Below are positions 39,261 through 47,945 of a stretch of 64,000 nt of DNA, in pieces (the stretch's first letter is position 1; each line of letters begins with the position of its first letter). The notes under the pieces were generated by a model. The model ran no database searches and was not told the origin of the DNA. It was given only the letters and a program-made list of their open reading frames with translations. The stretch is taken from contig NZ_CP117439.1 in NCBI RefSeq assembly GCF_030687575.1, positions 1,364,001 through 1,428,000 of the forward strand. The letters run 5' to 3'. Source of the stretch: Pseudomonas sp. FP2309 (GTDB lineage: Bacteria > Pseudomonadota > Gammaproteobacteria > Pseudomonadales > Pseudomonadaceae). Both the position numbers and the translations under genes were made by a program.

Positions 39261-40097
39261 GTGAGTCTCACAGGTCTTGCGCAGCGTATGAGTAAAACAA
39301 GTTTTCAACGACTGGTGCTTGGCCTCGTCTTCGGTTCCTTGTTGGTAGGCTGTTCCAGCTCGCCAAGCAGCGGCGCGCGGGTCGTTGACCGCAATAGTGC
39401 CGCACCGCAAAAGCCGACGGTGACCACCGGGCAATATGTGGTGCGCAAGGGCGACACGCTGTTCTCGATCGCCTTCCGTTATGGCTGGGACTACAAGGCG
39501 CTTGCAGCCCGTAACAATATTCCTGTGCCGTACACGATCCACCCGGGTCAGACGATTCGCTTCGATGGGCGCACCGGTTCTACACCTACGGCAGTTGTGA
39601 CAAACACCCGATCCTCGCCATCTTCGTCGAGCAAAACCACGATCATCACCCGGCCTGCCGGTACGCCGGCGGCGACGTCGACAAGCAAGCCGGCCCCCGC
39701 CCCGTTGCCCCCGGCAGGGCCCGCACCGACTGGTTGGGGATGGCCTTCGAACGGCGTGTTAATTGGAAAATTCTCTTCAAACGGTAGTTTGAATAAAGGC
39801 ATTGATATCGCCGGGGATTTGGGACAGCCTGTTTTAGCTGCGTCTGATGGGACAGTGGTGTACGCCGGGAGTGGTTTACGGGGCTACGGCGAGCTGGTCA
39901 TCATCAAACACAGCGATACCTACGTCAGTGCCTACGGTCATAACCGCAGGCTGTTGGTTCGGGAGGGGCAGCAGGTCAAAGTCGGACAGACAATTGCCGA
40001 AATGGGGTCAACTGGTACGGACCGGGTGAAACTGCACTTTGAGATTCGCCGTCAAGGGAAGCCTGTAGATCCATTGCAATTCCTACCCCGTCGTTGA
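39261..40097 (+). CDS. nlpD: LysM/M23 lipoprotein NlpD (amidase activator)
   Basis: The 278-residue outer-membrane lipoprotein has lipobox LLVGC (Cys31), a LysM domain (YVVRKGDTLFSIAFRYGWDYK, about residues 55-100), a Pro/Ser/Thr-rich linker, and a C-terminal LytM domain. The LytM metal site is degenerate: the first ligand position reads NKGID instead of HxGxD, as in E. coli NlpD, so it should activate AmiC rather than cut peptidoglycan. The GTG at 39261 follows AAGGGAGCGGCGG. The rpoS promoter region, with a PsrA box, is inside this gene. Confidence 0.95.
   Translation: MSLTGLAQRMSKTSFQRLVLGLVFGSLLVGCSSSPSSGARVVDRNSAAPQKPTVTTGQYVVRKGDTLFSIAFRYGWDYKALAARNNIPVPYTIHPGQTIRFDGRTGSTPTAVVTNTRSSPSSSSKTTIITRPAGTPAATSTSKPAPAPLPPAGPAPTGWGWPSNGVLIGKFSSNGSLNKGIDIAGDLGQPVLAASDGTVVYAGSGLRGYGELVIIKHSDTYVSAYGHNRRLLVREGQQVKVGQTIAEMGSTGTDRVKLHFEIRRQGKPVDPLQFLPRR
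39776..39793 (+). promoter_or_regulatory. PsrA-type box in nlpD, upstream of rpoS
   Basis: TTCAAAC-GGTA-GTTTGAA is a perfect inverted repeat with 7-base arms. It matches the published PsrA target (G/C)AAAC-N2-4-GTTTG/C found before psrA and rpoS in P. putida and P. aeruginosa. It lies 427 bases before the rpoS ATG, inside the LytM coding part of nlpD. No clear -35/-10 pair could be assigned next to it. Confidence 0.75.
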
Positions 40098-40106
40098 TGT
40101 GTTGCC

Positions 40107-40137
40107 AGCCTGTTCCCTCACGTAGAAGGAACAGGCT
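40107..40137 (+). promoter_or_regulatory. Hairpin in the rpoS mRNA leader
   Basis: AGCCTGTTCC/GGAACAGGCT is a 10-bp perfect stem with an 11-base loop in the 105-base nlpD-rpoS gap. No T-run follows. Any transcript from the nlpD-internal promoter carries it 65 bases upstream of the rpoS start. Confidence 0.5.
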
Positions 40138-40202
40138 CCAGCGTTGCCAAGGATAAAGGCGTCGCTTGAGCTTGAGGTCGAACTCACCAAAGGACTATAA
40201 CA

Positions 40203-41207
40203 ATGGCTCTCAGTAAAGAAGCGCCGGAGTTTGACATCGACGATGAGGTTCTCCTTATGGAGACCGGTATCGCAATGGAATCGATGTCGAATGAGGGACC
40301 TGCAACACCTTCAGTTCGCACCAAATCCAAGAACTCCACCGCGTTAAAGCAACACAAATACATTGATTACACACGGGCGCTTGATGCTACCCAGTTGTAT
40401 CTCAATGAAATCGGCTTTTCCCCTCTGCTCACTCCCGAAGAAGAAGTCCATTTTGCGCGCTTGTCGCAAAAGGGAGATCCGGCTGGGCGCAAACGCATGA
40501 TTGAAAGCAACCTGCGCCTGGTGGTGAAAATCGCCCGACGCTATGTCAATCGTGGACTGTCGCTATTGGATCTGATCGAGGAGGGCAACCTGGGCCTGAT
40601 CCGGGCGGTGGAGAAGTTCGACCCTGAGCGCGGCTTCCGGTTCTCGACGTATGCTACCTGGTGGATTCGCCAGACCATCGAACGGGCGATCATGAATCAG
40701 ACCCGTACGATCCGGTTGCCGATCCATGTGGTCAAGGAGCTCAACGTCTACCTGCGGGCAGCGCGTGAACTCACTCAAAAACTCGATCATGAACCTTCTC
40801 CCGAAGAGATCGCCAATCTGCTGGAAAAACCGGTAGGTGAGGTCAAGCGTATGCTTGGCCTGAATGAGCGCGTGTCTTCGGTAGACGTCTCGCTGGGCCC
40901 GGATTCGGATAAAACTCTGCTGGACACCCTGACGGATGATCGCCCTACAGATCCTTGCGAGCTGTTGCAGGACGATGATCTGTCCCAAAGCATTGACCAG
41001 TGGCTATGTGAGCTCACAGACAAGCAGCGTGAGGTGGTGATTCGCCGCTTTGGCCTGCGTGGTCATGAGAGCAGCACTCTGGAGGACGTAGGCCTGGAGA
41101 TTGGTCTGACTCGCGAGCGTGTGCGGCAGATCCAGGTAGAGGGGCTCAAGCGCCTGCGTGAGATCCTGGAGAAGAATGGCTTGTCGAGTGAGTCGTTGTT
41201 TCAATAA
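40203..41207 (+). CDS. rpoS: RNA polymerase sigma factor RpoS
   Basis: The 334-residue stationary-phase and general-stress sigma factor has region 1.2/2 ([43 protein letters not shown]), the -10-binding [19 protein letters not shown], region 3 and the region 4 helix-turn-helix ([19 protein letters not shown]). Length and sequence match pseudomonad RpoS. The ATG has AAGGA 14 bases upstream. The frame is intact, so the strain should be RpoS+. Downstream lies a strong terminator and then a csp gene on the other strand. Confidence 0.98.
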   Translation: MALSKEAPEFDIDDEVLLMETGIAMESMSNEGPATPSVRTKSKNSTALKQHKYIDYTRALDATQLYLNEIGFSPLLTPEEEVHFARLSQKGDPAGRKRMIESNLRLVVKIARRYVNRGLSLLDLIEEGNLGLIRAVEKFDPERGFRFSTYATWWIRQTIERAIMNQTRTIRLPIHVVKELNVYLRAARELTQKLDHEPSPEEIANLLEKPVGEVKRMLGLNERVSSVDVSLGPDSDKTLLDTLTDDRPTDPCELLQDDDLSQSIDQWLCELTDKQREVVIRRFGLRGHESSTLEDVGLEIGLTRERVRQIQVEGLKRLREILEKNGLSSESLFQ

Positions 41208-41226
41208 GCGCGACGCAGGACCGAAA

Positions 41227-41261
41227 TGTGGGAGCGGGCAAGTCCGCTCCCACATTTTTTT
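41227..41261 (+). terminator. rpoS terminator (REP-like)
   Basis: TGTGGGAGCGG/CCGCTCCCACA (11 bp) with a 6-base loop is followed by seven T. The arms are the fluorescens-type REP sequence TGTGGGAGC, so a REP-like palindrome serves as the terminator. Confidence 0.85.
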
Positions 41262-41310
41262 ATGCCGGTCTTACATCTTTGCCGTTCGGGCCAAACCCCG
41301 GGCATAAAAA

Positions 41311-41333
41311 AACCCCGCTTTTGAGGGCGGGGT
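41311..41333 (-). terminator. csp terminator
   Basis: On the minus strand ACCCCGC/GCGGGGT encloses an 8- to 9-base loop and is followed by a run of T. It lies 24 bases after the csp stop and faces the rpoS terminator. Confidence 0.85.
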
Positions 41334-41356
41334 CTTTTCGACTAAGTCAGTACAAG

Positions 41357-41566
41357 TTAGATAACTTGAACTTCTTCAGCTTGCATGCCTTTCTGACCGC
41401 GGGTAGCGATGAAAGAAACCTGTTGGCCTTCTTTCAGGCTTTTGAAGCCGTCGGATTGGATAGCTTTGAAGTGAACGAACAGGTCGTCACCGGATTGTGG
41501 AGTGATGAAGCCGAAGCCTTTTTCATCGTTGAACCACTTAACGGTACCAGTTTGGCGATTAGACAT
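41357..41566 (-). CDS. Cold-shock protein, CspA family
   Basis: The 69-residue single cold-shock domain protein binds single-stranded RNA/DNA with RNP1 KGFGFIT and RNP2 DLFVHFKAI, acting as an RNA chaperone. The N-terminal [16 protein letters not shown] is canonical. It is convergent with rpoS and divergent from dcd. A leader of about 100 bases is predicted, typical for genes whose translation is cold-regulated. Which of the several Pseudomonas paralogues (capA/capB/cspD-type) it is cannot be decided here. Confidence 0.95.
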   Translation of the reverse strand: MSNRQTGTVKWFNDEKGFGFITPQSGDDLFVHFKAIQSDGFKSLKEGQQVSFIATRGQKGMQAEEVQVI

Positions 41567-41706
41567 GGTGTAACTCCTTGAACAAAGTTAACTGCGACTC
41601 AGGAAAAGCCCTGGCCGAGACTGAGTGCAAAGAGCAGGAAAAATTCTTGGAGATGGTTGGATCGAAATTCAACATATCGTGTAGAGATTCTCAGTGACAC
41701 AAGCAA
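41567..41706 (-). promoter_or_regulatory. csp promoter and 5' leader
   Basis: On the minus strand TTGCTT (41706-41701), a 17-base spacer and TACACG (41683-41678) form a candidate promoter. It predicts a start near 41671 and a leader of about 104 bases to the csp ATG. The RBS AAGGAG lies just before the ATG. Confidence 0.5.
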
Positions 41707-41955
41707 CACAGTGACGCCACCTTAACCCTTTTTCCGGAACGTGCCAATGGTATTTCCGAAGGTTTCTCTAATTTCGTGACTGGCGGTGGTATTTGCATTC
41801 ACTACGCGCAGCCATCCGGGCCCCGGCCTCGCTGGCTGAGGCTTAAGGCCGCCGGCACATTCACCAAGAAAAGCCCCACGCCCTTTGAACCCCAACGCCG
41901 GCCCCGGTAAGATGCCACACAGAATTTTTCCACCTCGCTATTCAGGACACCCGCC
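41707..41955. other. csp/dcd intergenic remainder
   Basis: Non-coding. Only a weak RBS-like AGGACA ahead of dcd and a few short GGCCGGGG-type GC blocks are seen; no hairpin with a T-run and no ORF. Confidence 0.5.
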
Positions 41956-42522
41956 ATGAGCATCAAATCGGACAAGTGGATTCGCCGCATGGCGCAAGAG
42001 CACGGCATGATCGAGCCCTTCGTCGAGCGCCAGATGCGTGGTGAAGGTGCAGAACGCGTCATTTCCTATGGTGTTTCCAGCTATGGCTACGACGTGCGTT
42101 GTGCCGATGAATTCAAGGTGTTCACCAACATCAATTCGGCCACCGTCGATCCGAAAAACTTCGACGAAAAGAGCTTCGTCGACATCAAGAGCGACGTGTG
42201 CATCATTCCCCCTAACTCCTTTGCCCTGGCACGCACCGTGGAGTTCTTCCGGATTCCCCGCGACGTACTGACCATTTGTCTCGGTAAAAGCACCTACGCG
42301 CGCTGCGGCATCATCGTCAACGTGACCCCGCTTGAGCCAGAGTGGGAAGGCCACGTCACCCTCGAGTTCTCCAACACCACCACTTTGCCGGCGAAAATCT
42401 ACGCCAACGAAGGTGTGGCGCAGATGCTGTTTTTGCAGTCCGACGAGGCCTGTGAAGTGTCCTACAAAGACCGTGGCGGCAAGTACCAGGGCCAGCTCGG
42501 CGTCACCTTGCCACGGGCTTGA
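41956..42522 (+). CDS. dcd: dCTP deaminase
   Basis: The 188-residue homotrimeric enzyme deaminates dCTP to dUTP, feeding dTTP synthesis. The motif [31 protein letters not shown] is split over residues 111-141, with the catalytic Glu in the EGHVTLE part, and the C-terminal nucleotide-binding segment is intact. The ATG at 41956 follows CAGGACACCCGCC. It stands alone on the plus strand with a 65-residue ORF 107 bases downstream. Confidence 0.96.
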   Translation: MSIKSDKWIRRMAQEHGMIEPFVERQMRGEGAERVISYGVSSYGYDVRCADEFKVFTNINSATVDPKNFDEKSFVDIKSDVCIIPPNSFALARTVEFFRIPRDVLTICLGKSTYARCGIIVNVTPLEPEWEGHVTLEFSNTTTLPAKIYANEGVAQMLFLQSDEACEVSYKDRGGKYQGQLGVTLPRA

Positions 42523-42629
42523 TCGAAAGGTCCTACGCGTAAAGGGAATTAGTCTGCAGAAATTGACTCTATTGGGTGTACTGCCTCGGCGCGTGCAAAA
42601 CGCGTCGGGCCACGCTTGAGGAGTGCCTT

Positions 42630-42827
42630 ATGAAGATCGACCCGCGAATCAGCGCAGAACTTGCCCGGCTGGAACCCAACCAGATTGGTGTGCTGGCCTG
42701 GTCCCTGATGGCCGATCCCGCCTATGCGGGCGGCATCCCCGGCCAACCTGAGCCGGACTACCCACAGCCTACTGAGCCTGGCGAACCGACCCTTCCGGAT
42801 GAGCCGCCACCCGCACCTGTTGCCTGA
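42630..42827 (+). CDS. Small acidic proline-rich protein of unknown function
   Basis: The 65-residue frame has GAGGAG 12 to 7 bases before the ATG and good codon use, so it is probably real. Residues 1-35 (MKIDPRISAELARLEPNQIG) look helical; residues 38-65 are a Pro/Glu-rich tail (13 or so Pro). No signal peptide or known motif is seen. I do not recognise a function. It converges on pdeM with 23 bases between the stops. Confidence 0.65.
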   Translation: MKIDPRISAELARLEPNQIGVLAWSLMADPAYAGGIPGQPEPDYPQPTEPGEPTLPDEPPPAPVA

Positions 42828-42850
42828 AGCCTGAGCGGCCAGTCTTTGCC

Positions 42851-43501
42851 TCAGCGCACTGGCCAGACCTGGTGATCGCCGATCACGAAGATTCGGTGGT
42901 CATTGGCTTGCTCCACAGGATGCCCCCCGGTAAACGCGCCGAAGGCCGGCAGCACGCTGACCCGAGCGCCCAACTGAAAGCACGGCAGACGCAGATGCTG
43001 GCGTCCTTTGCCGCGCAAGCGATACACCGGGTGCACATGCCCCGCCAGCACATGGTGGCTGGTGTGCGCATCCGGTTCGTGTTGCAAGGCAAACGGCCCC
43101 ATCAACAATGGCTCGCTGACCACGTCGATCCCCAGGTCGGCAGGCGGGTCCCCCGCGCGCTTATCGTGATTGCCACGAATCAGCGTCATGGGCAGCTCGC
43201 AATGACGCGCCCGCCAGCTTCTGAGCGCGTTCAAGGTGCCGCTGGCGTGGGAGCCGGGGCCGTGCAGAAAGTCACCGAGAAAGATGACCTGCGCGCACGG
43301 CAGGGCTGCCAACAGCCGATCCAGCCGGTGCAGGTTCTCGGTGGTGGTCCCCTGCGGCACCGGTTGCCCCAGGCTGCGATAGGCCGATGCCTTGCCGAAA
43401 TGCGCGTCGGCAATCAGCAGGCACTGGCGCGCGGGCCAGTAAATGGCCTTGTCCGCGAGCAACCATAGTTCTTCCCCCTCAAGCGTCACCGGGTAATGCA
43501 T
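42851..43501 (-). CDS. pdeM: Ligase-associated DNA damage response endonuclease PdeM
   Basis: The 216-residue calcineurin-type metallophosphoesterase has ADAHFGK (D32, H34), GDFLHG (about residue 76), RGNHDKR (about 111) and AGHVHP. These supply the two-metal site of a Mn-dependent DNA phosphodiesterase/nuclease. It shares one base with lhr (TGATG), so the two are translationally coupled. The family is a partner in the Lhr-ligase-exonuclease repair cluster, whose other half lies 4.4 kb upstream, past a transporter operon. Confidence 0.9.
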   Translation of the reverse strand: MHYPVTLEGEELWLLADKAIYWPARQCLLIADAHFGKASAYRSLGQPVPQGTTTENLHRLDRLLAALPCAQVIFLGDFLHGPGSHASGTLNALRSWRARHCELPMTLIRGNHDKRAGDPPADLGIDVVSEPLLMGPFALQHEPDAHTSHHVLAGHVHPVYRLRGKGRQHLRLPCFQLGARVSVLPAFGAFTGGHPVEQANDHRIFVIGDHQVWPVR

Positions 43502-45981
43502 CAGCGTTTTCCGTTATCCGCGACCTTTTCCAGATCCTTGACCATGCGCGCAATGCGCTCCGACAGCTTTTCTGAACTCATGCTTTCGCGCATCCGCTCC
43601 ACCAGTAAGGGAAAGGCCAAGGGCGTGGGCCGATCAATGACATGCATGTCCAATTTCAGCGCCGATAGGCGCAGTAATGTCTCTTCCAACCGACGAATAT
43701 CCAACTCGTCACGCAGGACTTCTTCCCCCGCTTGAGTCAGTAGCAAGTTCTGCGGGTCATATTGCTTGAACACCTCAAAGAACAAACCGCTGGACGCCTG
43801 CACCTGCCGCGTACTTTTCGGCGCGCCGGGATAGCCGGCGAACACCAGCCCGGCGATGCGTGCGATTTCACGAAAGCGGCGCAGGGCCAACTCTCCTGCG
43901 TTCAGGCTGGCCGCGACGTCCTCAAGCAGATTTGCCGGGCTGAGCAACCCTGCGTTCAGTACAACCGGCCAATCTACCGCCGTAGCGCTCAGCAGTTCCA
44001 AACCGTAATCATTGACTGCGATGGAGAAGGTCAGCGGTTGCACCTGACTGACCCGCCACGCCAGCAAGCTGGCCAGTCCCAGATGCACTTGGCGCCCGGC
44101 GAACGGGTACAGGAACAGGTGCCACCCCTCCCGGGATTTCAACGCTTCGGCCAACAGATGTTCGCGCGTGGGCAGGCCCGACCAGCGCAACTGCGTCTGC
44201 AAAAGGGGTTGCACCGCGTGCATCTCAGGGCCCTCGAAATGCCCCTGGGCGGCAGCGTCAAAGCGTTCCACCACCGCTTGCGCCAGCTCGTTTGAAAGCG
44301 GCATACGCCCGCCATTCCAGCGCGGCACGGCAGCTTTTTTTGCGTTGCTGCGACGCACGTAGGCAGTCATGTTTTCCACGCGCACCAACTCCAATAAACG
44401 CCCGGCAAACAGGAACCCGTCACCGGGCTTGAGCCGCGCGATAAAGCCTTCCTCGACGCTGCCCAGATTCTTACCGCCGCCGCCTTTGCTCCAGAATTTC
44501 AGCTGGATGCTGGCGTCGCTGACAATGGTGCCCACGCTCATGCGGTGGCGGCGCGCCAGGCGTGCATCGGGGACGCGCCAGACGCCGCGTTCATCGGGCT
44601 CCACGCGGCGGTAATCCGGATAAGCGGTCAGCGACAGCCCACCATGGCGCACAAACCCCAGCGCCCAGGCCCAATCCGCCGCGCTGAGATCGCGATACGC
44701 CCACGCGCCGCGCACTTCGGTGAATAACGCATCGGGTGTAAAGCCGGTGCCCAAGGCCATGCTGACCAGATGCTGTACGAGTACGTCCAGCGGCTTGTAG
44801 GGTGACTCGCGGGCTTCGATGCGGCGTTCGGCAATCGCGTCCTGGGCCGCGGCGGCCTCCACCAATTCCAGGCTGTGGGTGGGCACCAGCGTCACCCGCG
44901 ACGGCCGGCCCGGTGCATGGCCGGAGCGGCCAGCGCGTTGCATCAGCCGCGCGACGCCTTTGGCCGAGCCGATCTGCAACACCCGCTCCACCGGTAAAAA
45001 ATCCACCCCCAGGTCCAGGCTGGAGGTGCACACCACCGCTTTGAGATGGCCCTCCTTCAACGCGCGCTCCACCCAATCACGGGTTTCCCGCGACAGCGAA
45101 CCGTGGTGCAGCGCGATCACCCCCGCCCAGTCCGGGCGAGCCTCAAGCAGCGCCTGGTACCAGATTTCCGATTGTGCCCGCGTGTTGGTAAACACCAGAC
45201 AACTGCTGCTGGCGTCCACTTCGGCCACCACCTGCGGCAGCATCTTCAAGCCGATATGCCCGGCCCACGGGAAACGCTCGGCAACCGGTGGCAGCAACGT
45301 GTCGATGATCAACTGCTTGGCCGTCTGCCCCTGCACATTGATCCCGTCGCCGTGTGGGACCAAGACCTCCAGCGCGTGGGCTTGATTACCCAAGGTGGCT
45401 GAGATCCCCCACACCATCAATTCTGGATGCCAGCGTCGCAGCCGCGCCAAGGCCAATTGCAGCTGCACGCCCCGCTTATTGCCGATCAACTCATGCCACT
45501 CATCCACTACCACCATGCGCAGGTGCGCCAGGCTGGTCTGGCTGTCGGCGCGGGCCAGCATCAGGGTCAGGCTTTCCGGGGTGGTGACCAGGGCGGTCGG
45601 TTGGCGACGGGTCTGGCGTGCACGCTCGCTGCTGCTGGTGTCGCCGGTGCGCAGGCCGACACTCCAAGGAATCTGCAAGGCCTCCAGCGGTGCTTCAAGG
45701 GCGCGCGCGGTGTCGGCGGCCAATGCCCGCATCGGCGTGATCCACAAAACGGTCAGCGGTTCAGCGGGCGGCTTGCGTTTGCCCGTGACCGGTGGGCGGG
45801 TGACGGCGAAGCGATTGAGCGCGGCAAACCATAGCGCGTAGGTTTTACCGGCGCCGGTGCTGGCATGCAGCAACCCCGAATGGCCGTCTTTAACTGCCGC
45901 CCACACCGCTTTTTGAAAGGCGAACGGCTTCCAGCCTTTGGCGGCAAACCATTGCTTGGCGAAGTCGGTGGGTTTTGCCAT
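43501..45981 (-). CDS. Ligase-associated DNA damage response DEXH-box helicase (Lhr-Core type)
   Basis: The 826-residue superfamily 2 helicase is a 3'-to-5' ssDNA translocase that unwinds RNA:DNA hybrids and DNA in related enzymes. Walker A STGAGKT is at residues 41-47; DEWH stands in the DExH position ([15 protein letters not shown]); motif VI reads [15 protein letters not shown]. The Lhr-specific winged-helix and core domain fill the C-terminal 400 residues. The length matches the short Lhr-Core of pseudomonads, not the 1500-residue E. coli Lhr. It starts 58 bases after the transporter ATPase gene and has a poor RBS. See the finding on the split cluster. Confidence 0.93.
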   Translation of the reverse strand: MAKPTDFAKQWFAAKGWKPFAFQKAVWAAVKDGHSGLLHASTGAGKTYALWFAALNRFAVTRPPVTGKRKPPAEPLTVLWITPMRALAADTARALEAPLEALQIPWSVGLRTGDTSSSERARQTRRQPTALVTTPESLTLMLARADSQTSLAHLRMVVVDEWHELIGNKRGVQLQLALARLRRWHPELMVWGISATLGNQAHALEVLVPHGDGINVQGQTAKQLIIDTLLPPVAERFPWAGHIGLKMLPQVVAEVDASSSCLVFTNTRAQSEIWYQALLEARPDWAGVIALHHGSLSRETRDWVERALKEGHLKAVVCTSSLDLGVDFLPVERVLQIGSAKGVARLMQRAGRSGHAPGRPSRVTLVPTHSLELVEAAAAQDAIAERRIEARESPYKPLDVLVQHLVSMALGTGFTPDALFTEVRGAWAYRDLSAADWAWALGFVRHGGLSLTAYPDYRRVEPDERGVWRVPDARLARRHRMSVGTIVSDASIQLKFWSKGGGGKNLGSVEEGFIARLKPGDGFLFAGRLLELVRVENMTAYVRRSNAKKAAVPRWNGGRMPLSNELAQAVVERFDAAAQGHFEGPEMHAVQPLLQTQLRWSGLPTREHLLAEALKSREGWHLFLYPFAGRQVHLGLASLLAWRVSQVQPLTFSIAVNDYGLELLSATAVDWPVVLNAGLLSPANLLEDVAASLNAGELALRRFREIARIAGLVFAGYPGAPKSTRQVQASSGLFFEVFKQYDPQNLLLTQAGEEVLRDELDIRRLEETLLRLSALKLDMHVIDRPTPLAFPLLVERMRESMSSEKLSERIARMVKDLEKVADNGKR

Positions 45982-45998
45982 ACGGCAGCTGACATTCC

Positions 45999-46024
45999 GG
46001 AGGGTCTATTCCCACAGACCCTCC
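45999..46024 (-). terminator. Hairpin between the transporter ATPase gene and the lhr-type helicase gene
   Basis: GGAGGGTCT/AGACCCTCC (9-bp perfect stem, 8-base loop) fills most of the 58-base gap. On the minus strand it is followed by GGAATGTCAG with no T-run, so readthrough into the helicase gene is likely. Confidence 0.45.
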
Positions 46025-46039
46025 AGGCACCCCAAAGGT

Positions 46040-46804
46040 TTACTTCAGATTGCCACTCAAGAACTGCTGCAAGCGCTCGCTTTTCGGGTTACCCAGCACA
46101 TCCTCGGGTGCGCCCTGTTCCTCCACCAGACCTTTATGCAGGAACAGCACCTGGCTCGACACCTTGCGCGCAAAGCTCATTTCATGGGTCACCATGATCA
46201 TGGTGCGGCCTTCCTCGGCCAGCCCCTGGATCACCTTCAGTACTTCGCCGACCAGTTCCGGGTCCAGCGCCGAGGTGGGTTCGTCGAACAACATGACCTC
46301 CGGCTCCATGGCCAGGGCGCGGGCGATAGCCACCCGCTGTTGCTGCCCACCGGAGAGAAATGCCGGGTATTGGTCCGCCACCCGCGCGGGCAGACCCACC
46401 TTGTCGAGGTAGCGGCGGGCGCGATCCTCGGCGTCTTTCTTGCTGCAGCCCAGCACCCGGCGCGGCGCCATGGTGATGTTTTCCAGCACGCTCATGTGGC
46501 TCCACAGGTTGAAGTGCTGGAACACCATCGCCAGGCGCGTGCGCAGGCGCTGCAGTTCGGCGTCGTCGGCCACGCGCATGCCGTGGCGATCGCTGACCAT
46601 GCGGATTGGCTGACCATCAAGGGTCATGGCGCCGTCGTCTGGGGTTTCCAGGAAGTTGATGCAGCGCAAAAAGGTACTTTTACCTGAGCCGCTGGCGCCG
46701 ATCAGGCTGATCACGTCACCGGTCCTGGCCTTGAGCGAAACACCTTTGAGCACCTCATTGTCGCCATAGCTTTTATGCAGGCCTTCAACGGTCAATTTGT
46801 ACAT
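46040..46804 (-). CDS. Polar amino-acid ABC transporter ATPase (AotP/HisP type)
   Basis: The 254-residue ATPase powers uptake of basic or polar amino acids. Walker A GASGSGKST is near residues 36-44, the signature is LSGGQQQRVAIARA, Walker B VMLFDEP, and the His switch lies in MVTHEMSF. I chose ATG 46804 (MYKLTVEG); an upstream in-frame ATG at 46867 overlaps the preceding gene. It is last in the J-Q-M-O-P operon, with the helicase gene, not argR, downstream. Sequence alone does not tell AotP from HisP-type paralogues. Confidence 0.93.
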   Translation of the reverse strand: MYKLTVEGLHKSYGDNEVLKGVSLKARTGDVISLIGASGSGKSTFLRCINFLETPDDGAMTLDGQPIRMVSDRHGMRVADDAELQRLRTRLAMVFQHFNLWSHMSVLENITMAPRRVLGCSKKDAEDRARRYLDKVGLPARVADQYPAFLSGGQQQRVAIARALAMEPEVMLFDEPTSALDPELVGEVLKVIQGLAEEGRTMIMVTHEMSFARKVSSQVLFLHKGLVEEQGAPEDVLGNPKSERLQQFLSGNLK

Positions 46805-46817
46805 GGGGCGTGCATCC

Positions 46818-47936
46818 TCAAGGCGAAAGTAGGTAGCCGCTACGGTAGGCCTGGGTCCCTGCGACATGGCCGATGACCATCCCTGCAGTGGCCATGCGGC
46901 GTAGCGAACGGGCGTAAAGCAGGCCTGCGTTTTGGCAGTACACTGGCGTTACGCGGTCGGTAATGGGGTCGATGATTTCGGCGAGCAGTTGCCCGGCTTC
47001 CAGGTGTTCGCCGGGCAGGGCGCTGAACACCAGCAGGCCGCCGACCGGCGTGACCACCGGCTCAACGCCCGCCAGCGGGGTGGCCGGGTAGGGCAGGTCG
47101 GGCAGTGGCGCCGGGTCGCCGGTAATGGCGCCGAAGTGAATCAGGTAGTTGATGATCGCCTGGCAGTCGAGGCTGGCCAGGCCGTGGTTGACGTCACCCT
47201 GGCCACGCAGCTCGACCGTCACCGAAAAGCTGCCCATGGGAATCGGGAAGCGCTCGCCGAAACGTTGCTGCAATTGCCACCACACCAGGGTGAAACACTC
47301 ATCGAAGGACTGCCCGCCGGAGTCGGTGGCCAGCAAGTTGGCCTCCGAGCCGATATAGCGCGCCAGCGGTTCCACCAGCGGCCAGGCGGCAGGCGTGGTG
47401 TACAGGTGCGCCACGGCTTCGAAGTCGCAGTGCAGGTCGAGCACCATGTCCGCATCACAGGCCAGGCGTTGCAGCACCAGGCGCTGGGATTGCAATTGCG
47501 TCGCCGCGGTCTGCCCGGCCAGCGCCATGTTCAGTGCAGCGCGGATCAGTTCGGCGTTGTGCTGGGGATCGTCACCGAGCAGGTTCTCGACCTGATCGCC
47601 CACCTCCTCGCTGAGGTCGACAAACAGGCGATTGAAGTTCTGCCCGCTTTCCAGCTCATAACGGCCCAGCGGGGTGTCCATCAATACCTGTTCCAGGCCT
47701 GCCGGGTTGGCGATGGGCACCAGCACGATCTCGCTCACCAAGCGCCCGGCGGCCGCCAATTCGGCCAGGCGCACCTTCAAGTGCCACGCCACCAACATGC
47801 CCGGCAGTTCGTCGGCATGCAGCGATGACTGTATGTACACCTTGCCCGTGGCCTGGGGCGGGCCGAAGTGAAAACTGTGAATCTGCCGCGCGGTGCCGGG
47901 CACCGGCGCGATCAGTTCGTGTACCTGATGACGCAT
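46818..47936 (-). CDS. M14-family succinylglutamate desuccinylase/aspartoacylase-like protein (AotO position)
   Basis: The 372-residue protein has the zinc motif H40-x-x-E43 in SLHADELPG and a third ligand H169 in DLHCD, as in aspartoacylase/succinylglutamate desuccinylase. It lies between the second permease gene and the ATPase gene, exactly where aotO lies in the P. aeruginosa aotJQMOP operon. It may deacylate the imported amino-acid derivative in the cytosol. The true substrate is unknown. It is the feature that distinguishes this operon from plain HisJQMP sets. Confidence 0.85.
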   Translation of the reverse strand: MRHQVHELIAPVPGTARQIHSFHFGPPQATGKVYIQSSLHADELPGMLVAWHLKVRLAELAAAGRLVSEIVLVPIANPAGLEQVLMDTPLGRYELESGQNFNRLFVDLSEEVGDQVENLLGDDPQHNAELIRAALNMALAGQTAATQLQSQRLVLQRLACDADMVLDLHCDFEAVAHLYTTPAAWPLVEPLARYIGSEANLLATDSGGQSFDECFTLVWWQLQQRFGERFPIPMGSFSVTVELRGQGDVNHGLASLDCQAIINYLIHFGAITGDPAPLPDLPYPATPLAGVEPVVTPVGGLLVFSALPGEHLEAGQLLAEIIDPITDRVTPVYCQNAGLLYARSLRRMATAGMVIGHVAGTQAYRSGYLLSP

Positions 47937-47945
47937 ACGGTCTCC

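Noticed and set aside
39812..39838. Exact -35/-10 of the rpoS promoter inside nlpD
   Set aside because: TTGAAT (39789-39794) and TTGATA (39802-39807) are possible -35 elements, but no -10 at 16-18 bases fits.
41208..41356. rsmZ small RNA after rpoS
   Set aside because: Looked for repeated GGA stem-loops and found only two facing terminators.
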